Shown: positions 45,232-55,429 of the stretch, one piece after another
Layout of the letters: each line of letters starts with the position of its first letter
Numbering within the stretch: position 1 is the stretch's first letter
Notes under the pieces: model-generated
Databases searched by the model: none
The model's input: only the letters and a program-made list of their open reading frames with translations
Told to the model about the DNA's origin: nothing
NCBI RefSeq assembly: GCF_963667045.1
Contig: NZ_OY762934.1
Location: 2,992,501 to 3,056,500, forward strand
Length of the DNA stretch: 64,000 nucleotides
Source: an uncultured Cohaesibacter sp.
GTDB taxonomy: Bacteria > Pseudomonadota > Alphaproteobacteria > Rhizobiales > Cohaesibacteraceae
Direction of reading: 5' to 3'
Position numbers and translations under genes: made by a program

Positions 45232-46173
45232 TCAGACCCCGCCGCTGACCTGGCCCTGTTCCCAGCCAAGGATCGCCCGTTTGCGCGTCAGGCCCCAGTG
45301 GTAGCCGCAAATGGAGCCGCCCTTGCCCAGCACACGATGGCAGGGCACGACGAAGGAAATCGGGTTCTTGCCCACCGCCGTTCCGACGGCGCGGGCTGCC
45401 GTGGGCTTGCCCAGACCTTCGGCAATGTCCGAATAGGTGGCCAGGTTGCCCAGCGGGATTTTCAAGAGCATCTCCCAAACACGAACCTCGAAGTCGGTGC
45501 CGATCAGGGTGATCCGCAAGGGTTGCTCCTCCTGCCAGGCGGAAGGATTGAAGATACGGCGGGCATAAGGCCCAGTCACCTGCTGGTCCTGTCGATACTG
45601 CGCCCTCGGCCAGCGAGTGCACATGTCGGCAAGGGCTGCCCGCTCCTCGCCCGGATCGGCAAAGGCCAGACCGGCAAGGCCGTGCTCGGTCACCATCACC
45701 AGCGCCTGCCCGAAGGGGCTGGGATGGAAGCCGTAGTCGATGGTCAACCCGGCGCCTTTGGCCTTGTAGGCCCCCGGCGTGATGGCTTCGTGAGTGACAA
45801 ACAGATCATGCAGGCGGGAAGAGCCGGACAGGCCCACTTCAAAGGCCGTTTCCATTACGGATGCGGATTGATCGAGCATTTTCTTGGCATTATCGAGGGT
45901 AACGGCCTGAATGAAGCCCTTCGGAGACAGGCCGCCTGTCCAGCGGGTAAACAACCGCTGGAGATGGTGGGGCGACAGGCCGATGTGATCGGAAAGCGCC
46001 TCTAGGCTTGGCTGATCGCGCCAGTGATCCGTCAGATATTCGATGGAACGGCGGATGGTGTCATAGTCTCTCAGCGCTTCCTGCTTTTCCGCAGCGCCGG
46101 TCAGGGCATCGGGCAGAATGGGGCAATCGCCGTCAAGCGGCAGGCTGGCTGGCAGCATCTTCTCGTGAGTCAT
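45232..46173 (-). CDS. AraC-type HTH fused to methylated-DNA-cysteine methyltransferase (truncated Ada)
   Basis: A 313-residue protein whose residues 40-140 are an AraC/Ada helix-turn-helix (SLEALSDHIGLSPHHLQRLFTRWTGGLSPKGFIQ) and residues 150-313 an O6-alkylguanine transferase with the active cysteine in VVPCHRVLGKGG. The N-terminal Ada zinc domain that senses methylphosphotriesters is missing, so it cannot be switched in the way E. coli Ada is. A link segment (YDTIRRSIEYLTDHW) replaces it. It is divergent from nth, another DNA repair gene. The domain organisation is known in proteobacteria but its regulation is not. Confidence 0.92.
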   Translation of the reverse strand: MTHEKMLPASLPLDGDCPILPDALTGAAEKQEALRDYDTIRRSIEYLTDHWRDQPSLEALSDHIGLSPHHLQRLFTRWTGGLSPKGFIQAVTLDNAKKMLDQSASVMETAFEVGLSGSSRLHDLFVTHEAITPGAYKAKGAGLTIDYGFHPSPFGQALVMVTEHGLAGLAFADPGEERAALADMCTRWPRAQYRQDQQVTGPYARRIFNPSAWQEEQPLRITLIGTDFEVRVWEMLLKIPLGNLATYSDIAEGLGKPTAARAVGTAVGKNPISFVVPCHRVLGKGGSICGYHWGLTRKRAILGWEQGQVSGGV

Positions 46174-46385
46174 GATTCACCCCTCTGTTCGACCTATCCT
46201 TGAGCCTGGACTCGCTCAGCATCTTTGGCCTGATGCTACAGCGTCGGCTTTGCTTCAACCACCCGAAACTTGCTTTCGCGCCTGTCATTCTTTGCAAGTT
46301 GGGCCTTGTCTCAGCCCCAGAAGAATCGGATAAAGGGACCGGGCAGGGGACCGACTGCCAGCCGAATAGCATCAAGGGGGCCATT

Positions 46386-47201
46386 GTGAAGGACAGCGAA
46401 GCAGCCCGCGCCAAGGGCAAGATAAAGAAGGCCAGCAAGGCAGCATCAGCAGGCAAGAAGCCCGTGCGCCGCCGCAAGTGGAGCAAGATGTCCGGAGAAG
46501 ACATAGAAGAACTGTTTGCGCGTTTTTCGCGGCAGCGCCCCAATCCACGCGGCGAGCTCGACTATACCAGCGCCTATACCCTGCTGGTGGCCGTGGTGCT
46601 GTCAGCACAGGCCACCGATGTCAGCGTCAACAAGGCAACGGGTCCGCTGTTTGCCGTGGCTGACACCCCGCAAAAGATGGTGGCGCTGGGACAGGAGGCG
46701 GTCGAGACCTATATCAGGACCATCGGACTTTATCGCAACAAGGCCAAGAATGTCATTCTGCTCAGCCAGAAGCTGATCGATGAATTCGGCGGCATGGTTC
46801 CCGATAATCGCGATGCGCTGGTGAGCCTGCCCGGCGTTGGTCGCAAAACCGCCAATGTGGTGCTCAACATCTTCTTTGGCCAGCCGACGATTGCTGTCGA
46901 CACCCATATCTTTCGGCTTGCCAACAGGCTGGAACTGGCTCCGGGCAAAACCGTCGAAGAAGTGGAACTGGCGCTGGAACATGTCATCCCCGAGCCCTAT
47001 GTGCGCCATTCCCACCATTGGCTCATCCTGCACGGCCGCTATGTCTGTAAGGCACGCAAGCCCGACTGTCACAAATGCATCGTCGCCGACCTTTGCCGCT
47101 TCAAGGACAAGACCTATTCCGTAGCGGCGCCGATTATCGAGCTGGATCCATATGAGAACAAGCAGAGCACGTCGGACCAGACGGGTGAATTCGGCAGCTG
47201 A
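46386..47201 (+). CDS. nth: Endonuclease III
   Basis: A 271-residue base-excision DNA glycosylase/AP lyase for oxidised pyrimidines. It has the helix-hairpin-helix LPGVGRKTANVVL with the catalytic lysine, the active Asp in VDTHIFRLANRL and a [4Fe-4S] site spaced C-x6-C-x2-C-x5-C (CKARKPDCHKCIVADLC). The start is taken as GTG at 46386, preceded by AAGGGG; the frame is open further up with a TTG. A basic N-terminal tail of about 35 residues (KGKIKKASKAASAGKKPVRRRK) may bind DNA. A hairpin terminator follows. Confidence 0.95.
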   Translation: MKDSEAARAKGKIKKASKAASAGKKPVRRRKWSKMSGEDIEELFARFSRQRPNPRGELDYTSAYTLLVAVVLSAQATDVSVNKATGPLFAVADTPQKMVALGQEAVETYIRTIGLYRNKAKNVILLSQKLIDEFGGMVPDNRDALVSLPGVGRKTANVVLNIFFGQPTIAVDTHIFRLANRLELAPGKTVEEVELALEHVIPEPYVRHSHHWLILHGRYVCKARKPDCHKCIVADLCRFKDKTYSVAAPIIELDPYENKQSTSDQTGEFGS

Positions 47202-47210
47202 AGACAAGAA

Positions 47211-47257
47211 AAGCCGCCTTTCGATGCCGAAATGGCATAAAGGGCGGCTTGTTTTCG
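47211..47257. terminator. Bidirectional terminator between nth and the EI24 gene
   Basis: AAGCCGCCTTT pairs with AAAGGGCGGCTT (one bulge), and the inner part ATGCC/GGCAT extends it. T-rich ends lie on both strands. Confidence 0.85.
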
Positions 47258-47293
47258 TTCAGTTCCCAGGTCTTTTCCAGATCTGTGCCGGAC

Positions 47294-47992
47294 TTATGCG
47301 GCCTGCGCTTCAAGGCGCGAGGGCTGCGAACCTGTCAGCCGTTTGTGAACATGCACCATATAGGCGGTGGCGAAAAGCGGCGTCAGCAGGTTGAGAAACG
47401 GAATGGCCACAAACAGCGCGATGATCAGGCCGGACAGGAAGATCTTGGCCCCATGCCGGGCACGCAGCGCCTTGATGTCCTGAGGGGACCTGAAGCGAAA
47501 GGCGGCCTGTTCGAAATATTCCCGCCCCAGCAGATAGCCATTGGCAACAAAGAACAGCGGCACGCCAAGGCCCAGAAACGGGATCAGGATCAGCACCAGT
47601 AGGTTGACCCCGATCACCACGCCCAGGAAGCGCATTGTCTGAACGATCGCGGCCATCATCGGCATGTCGCGCCCCTTGGGCTCGTGGGGATAGTAGGTGC
47701 TCTCGACGATATGGCTGACCTCATCGAGAAACAGGCTCGCAACCACCGCCGAAACCGGGACGATCAGGAAGCCGAGCCCGAAAAACAGACCGAGACCGGC
47801 CAGAATGCCTGCCATCGTTTCGACCCAGCCGGGCAGGAAGGATTCCTGACTCAGCAGATATTCCAACCCGGACTGCATTCCGATCCCGACCAGCAGCAGC
47901 AGCAGCAGGGTGATACCCAGCATCTTCCAGAGGACGGAACGGAACGGTTTGGTGAAAAGCTGGTTGAGCGCCAGAAGGGCCGGAGACAACAT
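47294..47992 (-). CDS. EI24/CysZ-like membrane protein
   Basis: A 232-residue integral membrane protein with about four to six hydrophobic segments (MLGITLLLLLLVGIGM, AGILAGLGLFFGLGFLIVPVSAVV, FLGVVIGVNLLVLILIPFLGLGVPLF, IFLSGLIIALFVAIPFLNLL). The EI24/CysZ pattern is seen in FLDEVSHIVESTYYP and FANGYLLGREYFE-like residues. CysZ proteins import sulfate for cysteine synthesis, but no sulfate-assimilation genes are nearby, so a transport role is only a possibility. Confidence 0.85.
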   Translation of the reverse strand: MLSPALLALNQLFTKPFRSVLWKMLGITLLLLLLVGIGMQSGLEYLLSQESFLPGWVETMAGILAGLGLFFGLGFLIVPVSAVVASLFLDEVSHIVESTYYPHEPKGRDMPMMAAIVQTMRFLGVVIGVNLLVLILIPFLGLGVPLFFVANGYLLGREYFEQAAFRFRSPQDIKALRARHGAKIFLSGLIIALFVAIPFLNLLTPLFATAYMVHVHKRLTGSQPSRLEAQAA

Positions 47993-48198
47993 GATCGGAA
48001 TTCTCTTTGCACTGTTAACGGGGTGTCCCGTCTCACATAGGCGGGCATAAGCACATGTGCAAGAGGAATTGAACGGATTTGCCGGTTGCCATGCCTTGTC
48101 GTCTCCCTATACTGCCTGCGACTTCTGGCAACCAAGATACGCCGGGGTTCCTTCGGTCCATCCCTTCGCCGAAGGAGCGTTTGCGGCGGGAGAAGAGA

Positions 48199-49197
48199 AT
48201 GACTGCACCACGTTTTGATGTTCTGGGAATTGGCAACGCCATCGTCGATGTGCTTGCACGGGTTGAAGATGACTTCCTTGTAGCCGAAGGCCTGCACAAG
48301 GGGTCGATGAATCTGATCGATACCGAGCGCGCCGAATATCTCTATGCCAAAATGGGCCCGGGCATTGAATCCTCAGGCGGCAGCGCTGGTAACACCATTT
48401 TCGGTATCGCCAGTCTTGGCGGCAAGGCCGCCTATTTCGGCAAGGTTGCCAATGACCAGCTTGGCGAGATCTTCGCCCATGACATGCGCTCGCTTGGTGC
48501 CCATTTCGATACCAGACCACTGGTCGGCGGCGATCCGACCGCTCGCTGCATGGTGCTGATTTCGCCCGATGGCGAGCGCACCATGAACACTTATCTGGGT
48601 GCCTGCAGCGAACTGACCGAACTGGACATCGACGAAACAGTGGTTTCCGATTCCGGCATTCTCTACATGGAAGGCTATCTGTGGGACAAGGAAAACGCCA
48701 AGAATGCCTTCCGCAAGGCAGCAAAGGTGGCCCATGCCGCCGGACGCAAGGTTTCCATCACGCTGTCGGACAGTTTCTGCGTCGACCGGTTCCGGGACGA
48801 GTTCCTCGAGCTGATCCAGACCAGACAGGTCGATATCGTGTTTGCCAATGAATCCGAAGCCAAGGCGCTTTACCAGACGTCTGACCGGGCAACCGCCCTC
48901 AATGCCCTGAGGCAGGATACGGCCTTGTCCGCTGTGACCCTTGGCAAAGAAGGCTCCGTAGCCATTGCCGGCAACCAGACCCATCACGTTCCGGCCTGCT
49001 CCATCCGCGAGCTGGTCGACACCACGGGTGCTGGTGACCTCTATGCTTCCGGCTTCCTCTATGGGCTGTCACAAGACATGAGCCTTGAAAAATGCACCAT
49101 GCTTGGCAATTTCTGCGCTGCCGAGGTTATCCAGCATGTGGGACCGCGGCCCGAGCACGACCTGCGGCAGGCAGCAGATCAGGCCCGCCTGCTTTAG
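48199..49197 (+). CDS. PfkB-family carbohydrate kinase, adenosine-kinase-like
   Basis: A 332-residue ribokinase-family kinase. The N-terminal FDVLGIGNAIVDVLARVEDDFL, the GGSAGNTIFGIASLGGKAAYFGKV motif, and the C-terminal ATP/catalytic signature VDTTGAGDLYASGFLYGL with the catalytic Asp are clear. Alphaproteobacterial relatives are usually annotated adenosine kinase; the substrate could also be another nucleoside or sugar. The ATG at 48199 is preceded by GGGAGAAGAGA; upstream frame without homology is discarded. A bidirectional terminator separates it from coaA. Confidence 0.88.
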   Translation: MTAPRFDVLGIGNAIVDVLARVEDDFLVAEGLHKGSMNLIDTERAEYLYAKMGPGIESSGGSAGNTIFGIASLGGKAAYFGKVANDQLGEIFAHDMRSLGAHFDTRPLVGGDPTARCMVLISPDGERTMNTYLGACSELTELDIDETVVSDSGILYMEGYLWDKENAKNAFRKAAKVAHAAGRKVSITLSDSFCVDRFRDEFLELIQTRQVDIVFANESEAKALYQTSDRATALNALRQDTALSAVTLGKEGSVAIAGNQTHHVPACSIRELVDTTGAGDLYASGFLYGLSQDMSLEKCTMLGNFCAAEVIQHVGPRPEHDLRQAADQARLL

Positions 49198-49263
49198 TGC
49201 GGCGACCAGAGAGCTGACATGACATGAGACTGGTCACACATGGGACTGGTCATCCAGTGGCAA

Positions 49264-49290
49264 AAAAGGCGGTCCCTATGGCCGCCTTTT
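49264..49290. terminator. Bidirectional terminator between the PfkB kinase gene and coaA
   Basis: AAAAGGCGG and CCGCCTTTT form a perfect 9-bp stem with A and T tracts outside it on both sides. Confidence 0.9.
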
Positions 49291-49319
49291 GTTTTGCATC
49301 CGGTCTGAGCCTTGCAGCG

Positions 49320-50273
49320 TCAAAGTTTGCGCAACATCACCGTGGTGATGGCATGGCCATCTTCCTTGCGCAGAACCAGATCTGCGCGCGGCCGGGTGGG
49401 AAAGATATTCTCTCTGAGGTTGACCAGGTTGATGGAAGTCCAGAGATCATTGGCAATCTGCAGGGCTTCCTTTTCCTCGATCAGGGAATAGCGGTGGAAA
49501 TAGGAGCCGGGATCGCGGAAGGCGGTTTCGCGCAGGCGCATAAAACGCTCCAGATACCACTGGTGCAGCATGTCCTCATCGGCATCGATATAGACCGAGA
49601 AATCGAAGAAGTCGGACACGAACGGAATATCCTTGGCATCCGTTGGCAGAATGCTCGTCTGCAGCACGTTGAGACCTTCAAGGATCAGGATGTCGGGCTG
49701 ATCGACGATCTGGGCTTCGGTCGACATCACATCATAGTAGAAGTGGGAGTAGACCGGGGCGCGGACATTGCGCTTGCCCGCCTTGATATTGGTCAGAAAC
49801 TCGATCAGCGCGGTACGATCATAGCTCTCCGGAAAGCCCTTGCGACGCATCAGGCCTTCGGCTTCCAGCACGGCGTTGGGCAGAAGAAAACCGTCCGTGG
49901 TGACCAGATCCACCTTGGGGCTGGCAGGCCAGCGGCTCAACAGAGTCTGCAACAGCCGCGCCGTGGTTGACTTGCCGACAGAAACCGAACCGGCAACGCC
50001 TATGATGAACGGGGTCTTCGGCTCGTTAGTGCCGAGAAAATGCTGGGTGGCGTTGTTGAGGCCTTTGGCGAATTCGACATAATAGCTGAGCAGTCGGGAT
50101 AGCGGCAAATAGATCTCTTCCACCTCATCAAGAGAAATCGGATCGTTGAGACTCTTGATTTTCTGCAGATCAGACGTTGTCAGCGTGAGGGGCGTATCGG
50201 CTCGCAGAGTCGCCCATTCGTCACTGCTAAAGACCCGGTAGGGGGACAGTTGGCGGTTTACCGTTTGCTTCAT
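49320..50273 (-). CDS. coaA: Type I pantothenate kinase
   Basis: A 317-residue kinase catalysing the first step of coenzyme A synthesis. The Walker A motif [18 protein letters not shown] lies near residue 95, followed by [24 protein letters not shown] and VYSHFYYDV, all hallmarks of the prokaryotic type I form. GAGGAT precedes the ATG at 50273 ([15 protein letters not shown]); the frame is open 51 codons upstream without homology. It lies at the end of the his cluster, as in many Rhizobiales, but after a 353-base gap from hisE. Confidence 0.97.
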   Translation of the reverse strand: MKQTVNRQLSPYRVFSSDEWATLRADTPLTLTTSDLQKIKSLNDPISLDEVEEIYLPLSRLLSYYVEFAKGLNNATQHFLGTNEPKTPFIIGVAGSVSVGKSTTARLLQTLLSRWPASPKVDLVTTDGFLLPNAVLEAEGLMRRKGFPESYDRTALIEFLTNIKAGKRNVRAPVYSHFYYDVMSTEAQIVDQPDILILEGLNVLQTSILPTDAKDIPFVSDFFDFSVYIDADEDMLHQWYLERFMRLRETAFRDPGSYFHRYSLIEEKEALQIANDLWTSINLVNLRENIFPTRPRADLVLRKEDGHAITTVMLRKL

Positions 50274-50626
50274 CACATATCCTCGGAGCCTATTTGATCG
50301 ACTGTCCGCCGATTTCCCGTTTCGTGCTCCTTCAACCCGCTTGGTCCTGAACTGATCCGGCCCTGGCTCTTGTGCCAAACCATTGACCATGTCGGGCGCG
50401 CGCACCCTATCGATTGAAGACTTCAAAAGGGTTGATCAAGCTCAATATCTACAGGCTTTTGCACCTGCTAACGCGAATACGTTGGCCATTCCACTAGACT
50501 TTAGAGCATTTTCGCCGAAAGTCGGGCTCGTGGCGGCACCATCTGCCAAGTCTCCCAGCCCGAAAGATGGAGCCGGAGCGGAGCTGATGGTGCCGCATGC
50601 CCGTTGTCAGCAACCCGCCATCAGGA
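50274..50626. other. Intergenic region between hisE and coaA
   Basis: These 353 bases carry TTTAGAGCATTTTCGCCGAA (50500-50519), similar to a palindromic intergenic repeat common in Rhizobiales. No clear terminator for hisE and no gene are visible; 5' parts may include the coaA promoter. Confidence 0.5.
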
Positions 50627-50956
50627 TCAGTCAGCCGGACGCGAGGCCTTTTCCTCAAGTCCGGTCTGGCCCGTGCGGCTTGCCAGCTCTGCCATGACGT
50701 CGCTGAGCGGCACATCGCAGATCTTGAGCACGACGAGAAGATGATACAGCAGATCGGCCGTTTCGGACGTCAGCTCTTCCTTGTCCATCTCGACGGCGGC
50801 AATCACGGCTTCCACGGCTTCCTCACCCATTTTCTGGGCGCATTTGCCAACGCCCTTGCCGATCAGCTTGCGGGTATAGGACTTTGGATCTTCGGAATCG
50901 GCACGGTTTGCGATAATCGCCTCGAGATCATTGAGAGTGAATGGTGTCACGATCAT
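50627..50956 (-). CDS. hisE: Phosphoribosyl-ATP diphosphatase
   Basis: A 109-residue MazG-fold pyrophosphatase for the second step of histidine synthesis. The motif [12 protein letters not shown] with [20 protein letters not shown] carries the metal-binding acidic residues. It is separate from hisI, as is usual in alphaproteobacteria. It follows hisF by 74 bases. Confidence 0.96.
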   Translation of the reverse strand: MIVTPFTLNDLEAIIANRADSEDPKSYTRKLIGKGVGKCAQKMGEEAVEAVIAAVEMDKEELTSETADLLYHLLVVLKICDVPLSDVMAELASRTGQTGLEEKASRPAD

Positions 50957-51030
50957 TCCCTTTCCTGCAAAGAAAGGCCGTCTCCCGTCGGAGGGACCCT
51001 GCTTGCGATTGTCGTTTGACTTGGTAGAGA

Positions 51031-51813
51031 CTATTTGTCCAGATCCATCCGCATCGGAATGCCTGCCTTGACCATATAGTCCTTGGCTTCCCTGATGGAA
51101 TATTCACCAAAATGGAAAATGGAGGCAGCCAGAACCGCCGTGGCATGGCCATCGCGCACACCCTCGACCAGATGTTCAAGGGTTCCAACGCCGCCTGAAG
51201 CAATCACCGGCACGGTCAACATGTCCGCAATCTTGCGGGTCAGATCGATATCGAAACCAATCTTGGTACCATCCCGGTCCATTGAGGTCAGCAGGATTTC
51301 ACCGGCTCCAAGATCAACCACTTCCTGCGCATATTCGATGGCGTCAATGCCGGTGGGTGTGCGGCCGCCGTGGGTGAAGATTTCCCATTTGAGCGGCTCG
51401 CCTTCCTTGCTGACGCGTTTGGCGTCAACCGAGGCCACGATGCATTGGGCACCGAATTTCTCTGACGCTTCCCTGATGAATTCCCGGCGCAACACCGCAG
51501 CAGTATTGATCGACACCTTGTCGGCCCCGGCCTTCAGCAGATCGCGAATATTGTCCGTCGTGCGAATGCCGCCACCGACGGTCACCGGCATGAAGCATTC
51601 TTCGGCTGTGCGACGCACCACATCCAGAATTGTGCCACGGTTCTCGTGGCTGGCTGTGATATCGAGGAAGCAAAGCTCGTCGGCACCGGCAGCATCATAG
51701 GCCTTGGCGCTTTCCACCGGGTCACCGGCGTCCTTCAGATCGACGAAATTGACGCCCTTGACGACGCGACCGTCCTTGACGTCGAGGCAGGGAATGACAC
51801 GGGCTTTCAGCAT
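51031..51813 (-). CDS. hisF: Imidazole glycerol phosphate synthase cyclase subunit
   Basis: A 260-residue TIM barrel that, with HisH, makes imidazole glycerol phosphate and AICAR. The start [23 protein letters not shown] contains the catalytic first aspartate (CLDVKDG), and the other key Asp is in [13 protein letters not shown]. The GGGIRT and [10 protein letters not shown] phosphate loops are present. It overlaps hisA by seven bases, indicating translational coupling. Confidence 0.98.
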   Translation of the reverse strand: MLKARVIPCLDVKDGRVVKGVNFVDLKDAGDPVESAKAYDAAGADELCFLDITASHENRGTILDVVRRTAEECFMPVTVGGGIRTTDNIRDLLKAGADKVSINTAAVLRREFIREASEKFGAQCIVASVDAKRVSKEGEPLKWEIFTHGGRTPTGIDAIEYAQEVVDLGAGEILLTSMDRDGTKIGFDIDLTRKIADMLTVPVIASGGVGTLEHLVEGVRDGHATAVLAASIFHFGEYSIREAKDYMVKAGIPMRMDLDK

Positions 51814-52559
51814 GCTTTCTCTCCTGCGGCTTTGGCAGCGGCAATCAGGCCGAGGGCTTCGCTCGGATCAAGGCGACCATCATAGAGCGCCCGGCCCGTA
51901 ATCGCCCCTTCCAGAATGGCACAGTCGGGCTCAAGCAGCCGTTTGACATCGTCGATCGATGCCAGCCCGCCAGATGCGATGACAGGAATGGAGGTTGCAT
52001 TGGCCAGTTCCAGCGTCGAGGGAATGTTGAGGCCCTTCAGAATGCCATCGCGGTCGATATCGGTGTAGATAATGGCTGCAACGCCGGCATCCTCGAACTG
52101 TTTGGCCAAATCGACCGTGGTCAGCTCAGAAGTTTCGGCCCAGCCTTCAACAGCAACCTTGCCGCCTTTGGCATCGATCCCCACAGCGATACGCCCCGGA
52201 AATGCCTTGCAGGCCTCTTTGACCAACTGCGGATCACGCACGGCGACGGTGCCGAGAATCACGCGGGTGATCCCCTTTTCCAGCCAATGCTCGATCCCCT
52301 TGAGGTCGCGGATACCGCCGCCGAGCTGCACCGGGTTGGTGGTGCTCTTCAGAATGCTGTCAACGGCGGCGGTGTTTTCCGACTTGCCCGCAAAGGCGCC
52401 ATTGAGATCGACCACATGCAGCCACTCAAAGCCCTGATCCTGAAAGCGGCGGGCCTGATCGCCCGGATCATTGTTGAAAACGGTGGCCTGTTCCATATCA
52501 CCCAGCTTGAGGCGTACGCACTGACCGTCCTTCAGATCGATAGCGGGAAAGATGATCAT
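51807..52559 (-). CDS. hisA: ProFAR isomerase (HisA)
   Basis: A 250-residue TIM barrel performing the Amadori rearrangement of ProFAR to PRFAR. Visible signatures are [16 protein letters not shown] with the catalytic aspartate, [25 protein letters not shown] and [14 protein letters not shown] with the second aspartate, plus [12 protein letters not shown]. It starts directly after the hisH stop and overlaps hisF. Confidence 0.98.
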   Translation of the reverse strand: MIIFPAIDLKDGQCVRLKLGDMEQATVFNNDPGDQARRFQDQGFEWLHVVDLNGAFAGKSENTAAVDSILKSTTNPVQLGGGIRDLKGIEHWLEKGITRVILGTVAVRDPQLVKEACKAFPGRIAVGIDAKGGKVAVEGWAETSELTTVDLAKQFEDAGVAAIIYTDIDRDGILKGLNIPSTLELANATSIPVIASGGLASIDDVKRLLEPDCAILEGAITGRALYDGRLDPSEALGLIAAAKAAGEKAC

Positions 52560-53210
52560 TCATGGCCTCCATTTGAGGAAGTTGGAAATCAGGGCAAGGC
52601 CCAGCTTCTGGCTCTTTTCCGGGTGGAACTGGGTTCCGATGATATTGTCGCGTCCCACGAAGGCGGTAACCGTCTCGGCATAGTCGGCAGTTGCCAGCAC
52701 ATGCGCTGGATCGGCGGCTTTCAGATGATAGGAATGCACGAAATAGGCATGCAGTCCGTCAGGTCCGGTGGGAATGCCAGCCCAGACGGGATGATCCCTT
52801 ACCAGTTCCACGGTGTTCCAGCCCATGTGCGGAATCTTGAGGCTCGGATCGGAGGGCTCTAGGGAGACCACATCACCAGGAATCCAGCCAAGCCCTTCAG
52901 TGACCTGATATTCAAGGCCGCGGCTGGCAAGCAGCTGCAACCCGACGCAGATGCCGAGAAACGGCCTGCCATTGGCAATCACGGCTTCGTTGAGCGCTTC
53001 GACCATGCCATCGACCGCATCAAGACCGGCCCGACAATCCGCATAGGCACCCACGCCCGGCAGCACGATGTGATCAGCCAGACGAACGTCTTCAGGATGG
53101 GAGGTGACCAGAACCTCGGCCTGAAGACTGCTCTCGCGAGCTGCCCGCTCAAATGCCTTGGCCGCCGAGCATAGATTGCCCGAGCCATAATCAATGATTG
53201 CGATGCGCAT
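52560..53210 (-). CDS. hisH: Imidazole glycerol phosphate synthase glutaminase subunit
   Basis: A 216-residue class I glutamine amidotransferase supplying ammonia to HisF. The nucleophile lies in [12 protein letters not shown], and the catalytic His/Glu pair in [33 protein letters not shown] is the conserved opening. Its ATG overlaps the stop of the DUF2628 gene by one base (TAATG), a sign of tight coupling. Confidence 0.98.
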   Translation of the reverse strand: MRIAIIDYGSGNLCSAAKAFERAARESSLQAEVLVTSHPEDVRLADHIVLPGVGAYADCRAGLDAVDGMVEALNEAVIANGRPFLGICVGLQLLASRGLEYQVTEGLGWIPGDVVSLEPSDPSLKIPHMGWNTVELVRDHPVWAGIPTGPDGLHAYFVHSYHLKAADPAHVLATADYAETVTAFVGRDNIIGTQFHPEKSQKLGLALISNFLKWRP

Positions 53211-53749
53211 TATTTTGTCTCCTGGGAAGGATCCGGCGTTGGGAACAACCCGATAACAGGGCCACTTTCCATCCTGTCGGTCGGCTTCGCCTTGAAGAAA
53301 GGCGAGTATTTTCTTTGCGCCAATGGCGGCTTTCCTGTGGTTGTGAGACCAGTGGTTGCCGGAGTAGCCTGTTTGGCAGCTTTCAGTCTGAAATCAACAT
53401 AGCGCAATTCGCAATGATCACGGCTTTCGGCAAACAGGGTCACAACCTCCACATAGCCCCTTCTTTCCAGCTGCCAGCCGATAAGGCTCGGCGCCTCCAC
53501 ACTGATCCAGGCGCTAGTCAGCAAGCTGATGAGCATTTCCGACCATAACGGCAGATAGCCATAGAATGACCAGATCGGCAGCATGAACAGCACATAGCTG
53601 AACAGCACCCACCACAGCCGCCTCACCAGCATCCAGATGATCGGCAGAAAGAAAGCCAGCGCAGAGTAGTGATTTTTCACAATCACGGCGCTTTCAATGG
53701 TCTTATCCAGTGACAGACCGGGTTTTTCATAGATCGTGTAGGAAGCCAT
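53210..53749 (-). CDS. DUF2628-domain membrane protein in the his operon
   Basis: A 179-residue protein with about three hydrophobic segments ([52 protein letters not shown]) and a conserved N-terminus ([29 protein letters not shown]) of the DUF2628 family. A polar C-terminal tail of about 60 residues follows. The function is unknown, but it sits between hisB and hisH in many Rhizobiales, so position rather than sequence ties it to the operon. Confidence 0.85.
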   Translation of the reverse strand: MASYTIYEKPGLSLDKTIESAVIVKNHYSALAFFLPIIWMLVRRLWWVLFSYVLFMLPIWSFYGYLPLWSEMLISLLTSAWISVEAPSLIGWQLERRGYVEVVTLFAESRDHCELRYVDFRLKAAKQATPATTGLTTTGKPPLAQRKYSPFFKAKPTDRMESGPVIGLFPTPDPSQETK

Positions 53750-53818
53750 GGTCCTGCCTCTTCAACGGGGCTTGCAAATGCCAGTGATCGAGCAACTCAA
53801 TCCCGCCAGCCCGTCCAA

Positions 53819-54412
53819 TCACCCATTCAATGTTCCCTTGGTCGAGGGAACACGATCGGCCTGACGGGGATCCACCTCGACCGCCTTGCGCAGCACGCGC
53901 GCCACTGCCTTGAAGCAGCTCTCGGCGATATGATGGTTATTGGTACCGTAAAGATTGGCAATATGCAGGGTGATACCAGCGTTCTGAGCGAATGCATGGA
54001 AGAATTCCTCAAACAGCTCTGTATCAAAATCCCCGACCTTGTCGCGGCTGAAGGTCACGTCCCAGACCAGATAGGGGCGACCGGACACGTCAACCGCAGC
54101 ACGAGTCATGGTCTCGTCCATCGGCAGATGCACATCGGCATAACGGGTTATGCCTTTCTTGTCGCCCAGTGCCTCCTTGAAGGCCTGCCCGAGGGCAATG
54201 CCGATGTCTTCAGCCGTGTGGTGGGCATCGATATGCAGGTCACCCTTGGCCTTGATCGTCATGTCAATCAGCGAATGGCGCGACAGCTGGTCGATCATGT
54301 GATCCAGAAATCCGACGCCGGTATCAATGGTATAGCTGCCGGTTCCATCCAGATTGATGGAGAGCGAAATGTCGGTTTCATTGGTGGTTCTGGTGATCGA
54401 TGCGGTGCGCAT
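53819..54412 (-). CDS. hisB: Imidazoleglycerol-phosphate dehydratase
   Basis: A 197-residue manganese enzyme of histidine synthesis. The two internal repeats are visible as [30 protein letters not shown] and [38 protein letters not shown], each carrying the metal-binding HH pair. It is the monofunctional form, without the HisN phosphatase domain of enterics. It heads the operon and is divergent from hslV. Confidence 0.98.
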   Translation of the reverse strand: MRTASITRTTNETDISLSINLDGTGSYTIDTGVGFLDHMIDQLSRHSLIDMTIKAKGDLHIDAHHTAEDIGIALGQAFKEALGDKKGITRYADVHLPMDETMTRAAVDVSGRPYLVWDVTFSRDKVGDFDTELFEEFFHAFAQNAGITLHIANLYGTNNHHIAESCFKAVARVLRKAVEVDPRQADRVPSTKGTLNG

Positions 54413-54732
54413 GAAGGTTTTCCTTCGCTTTGTTCATTCCAACGTTATGTATCAGGGCACAGGGGACAAATCCATAGGGCAGCGCGCCCAAAATGCAATC
54501 GGAACGCCTCTATATTTGCGGTTTTAGTCGCATTGTTGACGGAATGCCAACGAAAGCTGCGCTATATGGCTCAATCGGGCGCAAAAGCCTTGCATTCCGC
54601 TTTCAATAAAAGCGTGATTGAAAATCACAGACGGATGCTTACATCTGGTTAAACCCACGCGGATTATCGGACAGTCAGTTCGCTTCCCCGCACGACCCGA
54701 TACAACGGGCAAGATGATGGACAAATTCATTC
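54413..54732. other. Divergent control region between hisB and hslV
   Basis: These 320 bases should contain promoters for the his operon and hslVU. A plus-strand TTGACG with CTATAT (54536-54567) has a 20-base spacer, too long to be confident. No clean RpoH site was found for hslV. Confidence 0.5.
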
Positions 54733-55302
54733 ATGACAGATCAGTCTTCTCAAAATTCGGCTTTTCCCGGCTGGCGCGGAACCACCATCCTCACCGTTCG
54801 CAAGGGCGGCAAGGTCGTTGTTGCAGGCGACGGCCAGGTCAGCCTCGGACAGACGGTGATCAAGGGCAACGCCCGCAAGGTGCGCCCTTTGGGAAAAGGC
54901 AATGTGATTGGCGGTTTCGCCGGAGCGACGGCCGATGCCTTCACGCTGTTTGAACGTCTGGAAGCCAAGCTTGAGCAATATCCCGATCAACTGACCCGTG
55001 CCTGCGTCGACATGGCCAAGGACTGGCGGACCGATCGCTACCTCAGACGTCTTGAAGCGATGATGATCGTCGCGGACAGGGAGGTTTCGCTGGTGCTGAC
55101 CGGTACCGGCGACGTGCTTGAACCGGAATATGGTGTCACGGCAATCGGTTCCGGTGGCAACTATGCGCTGGCGGCCGCCCGTGCCCTGATGGATACGGAC
55201 ATGGACGCCGAAGCAATCGCCCGCAAGGCCATGGCCATTGCTGCGGAAATCTGCGTTTACACCAACGACCGTCTAACAATTGAAATACTGGATGCCAAAT
55301 AG
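54733..55302 (+). CDS. hslV: ATP-dependent protease subunit HslV
   Basis: A 189-residue proteasome-like peptidase of the HslVU (ClpQY) complex. The catalytic threonine should be Thr17 in [15 protein letters not shown], so the first 16 residues are a propeptide to be removed, as in related alphaproteobacterial HslV. The sequence [23 protein letters not shown] and [22 protein letters not shown] are conserved. It is followed after 127 bases by hslU. Confidence 0.97.
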   Translation: MTDQSSQNSAFPGWRGTTILTVRKGGKVVVAGDGQVSLGQTVIKGNARKVRPLGKGNVIGGFAGATADAFTLFERLEAKLEQYPDQLTRACVDMAKDWRTDRYLRRLEAMMIVADREVSLVLTGTGDVLEPEYGVTAIGSGGNYALAAARALMDTDMDAEAIARKAMAIAAEICVYTNDRLTIEILDAK

Positions 55303-55429
55303 GGCATGCCTTTCGGCCTGATTCCGAAGTTTAGCCGCTGCCTTAAGGGCAGGCGCAAGACCGTAGGGGTCCACTGGGCCGGAAAGAAAAGGACGCGGCT
55401 CTTGCCGCAAGCCTTCAGGAGAGACAAGA

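Noticed and set aside
54536-54567. Sigma-70 promoter for hslV (TTGACG ... CTATAT)
   Set aside because: The spacer is 20 bases, too long for a confident promoter call.
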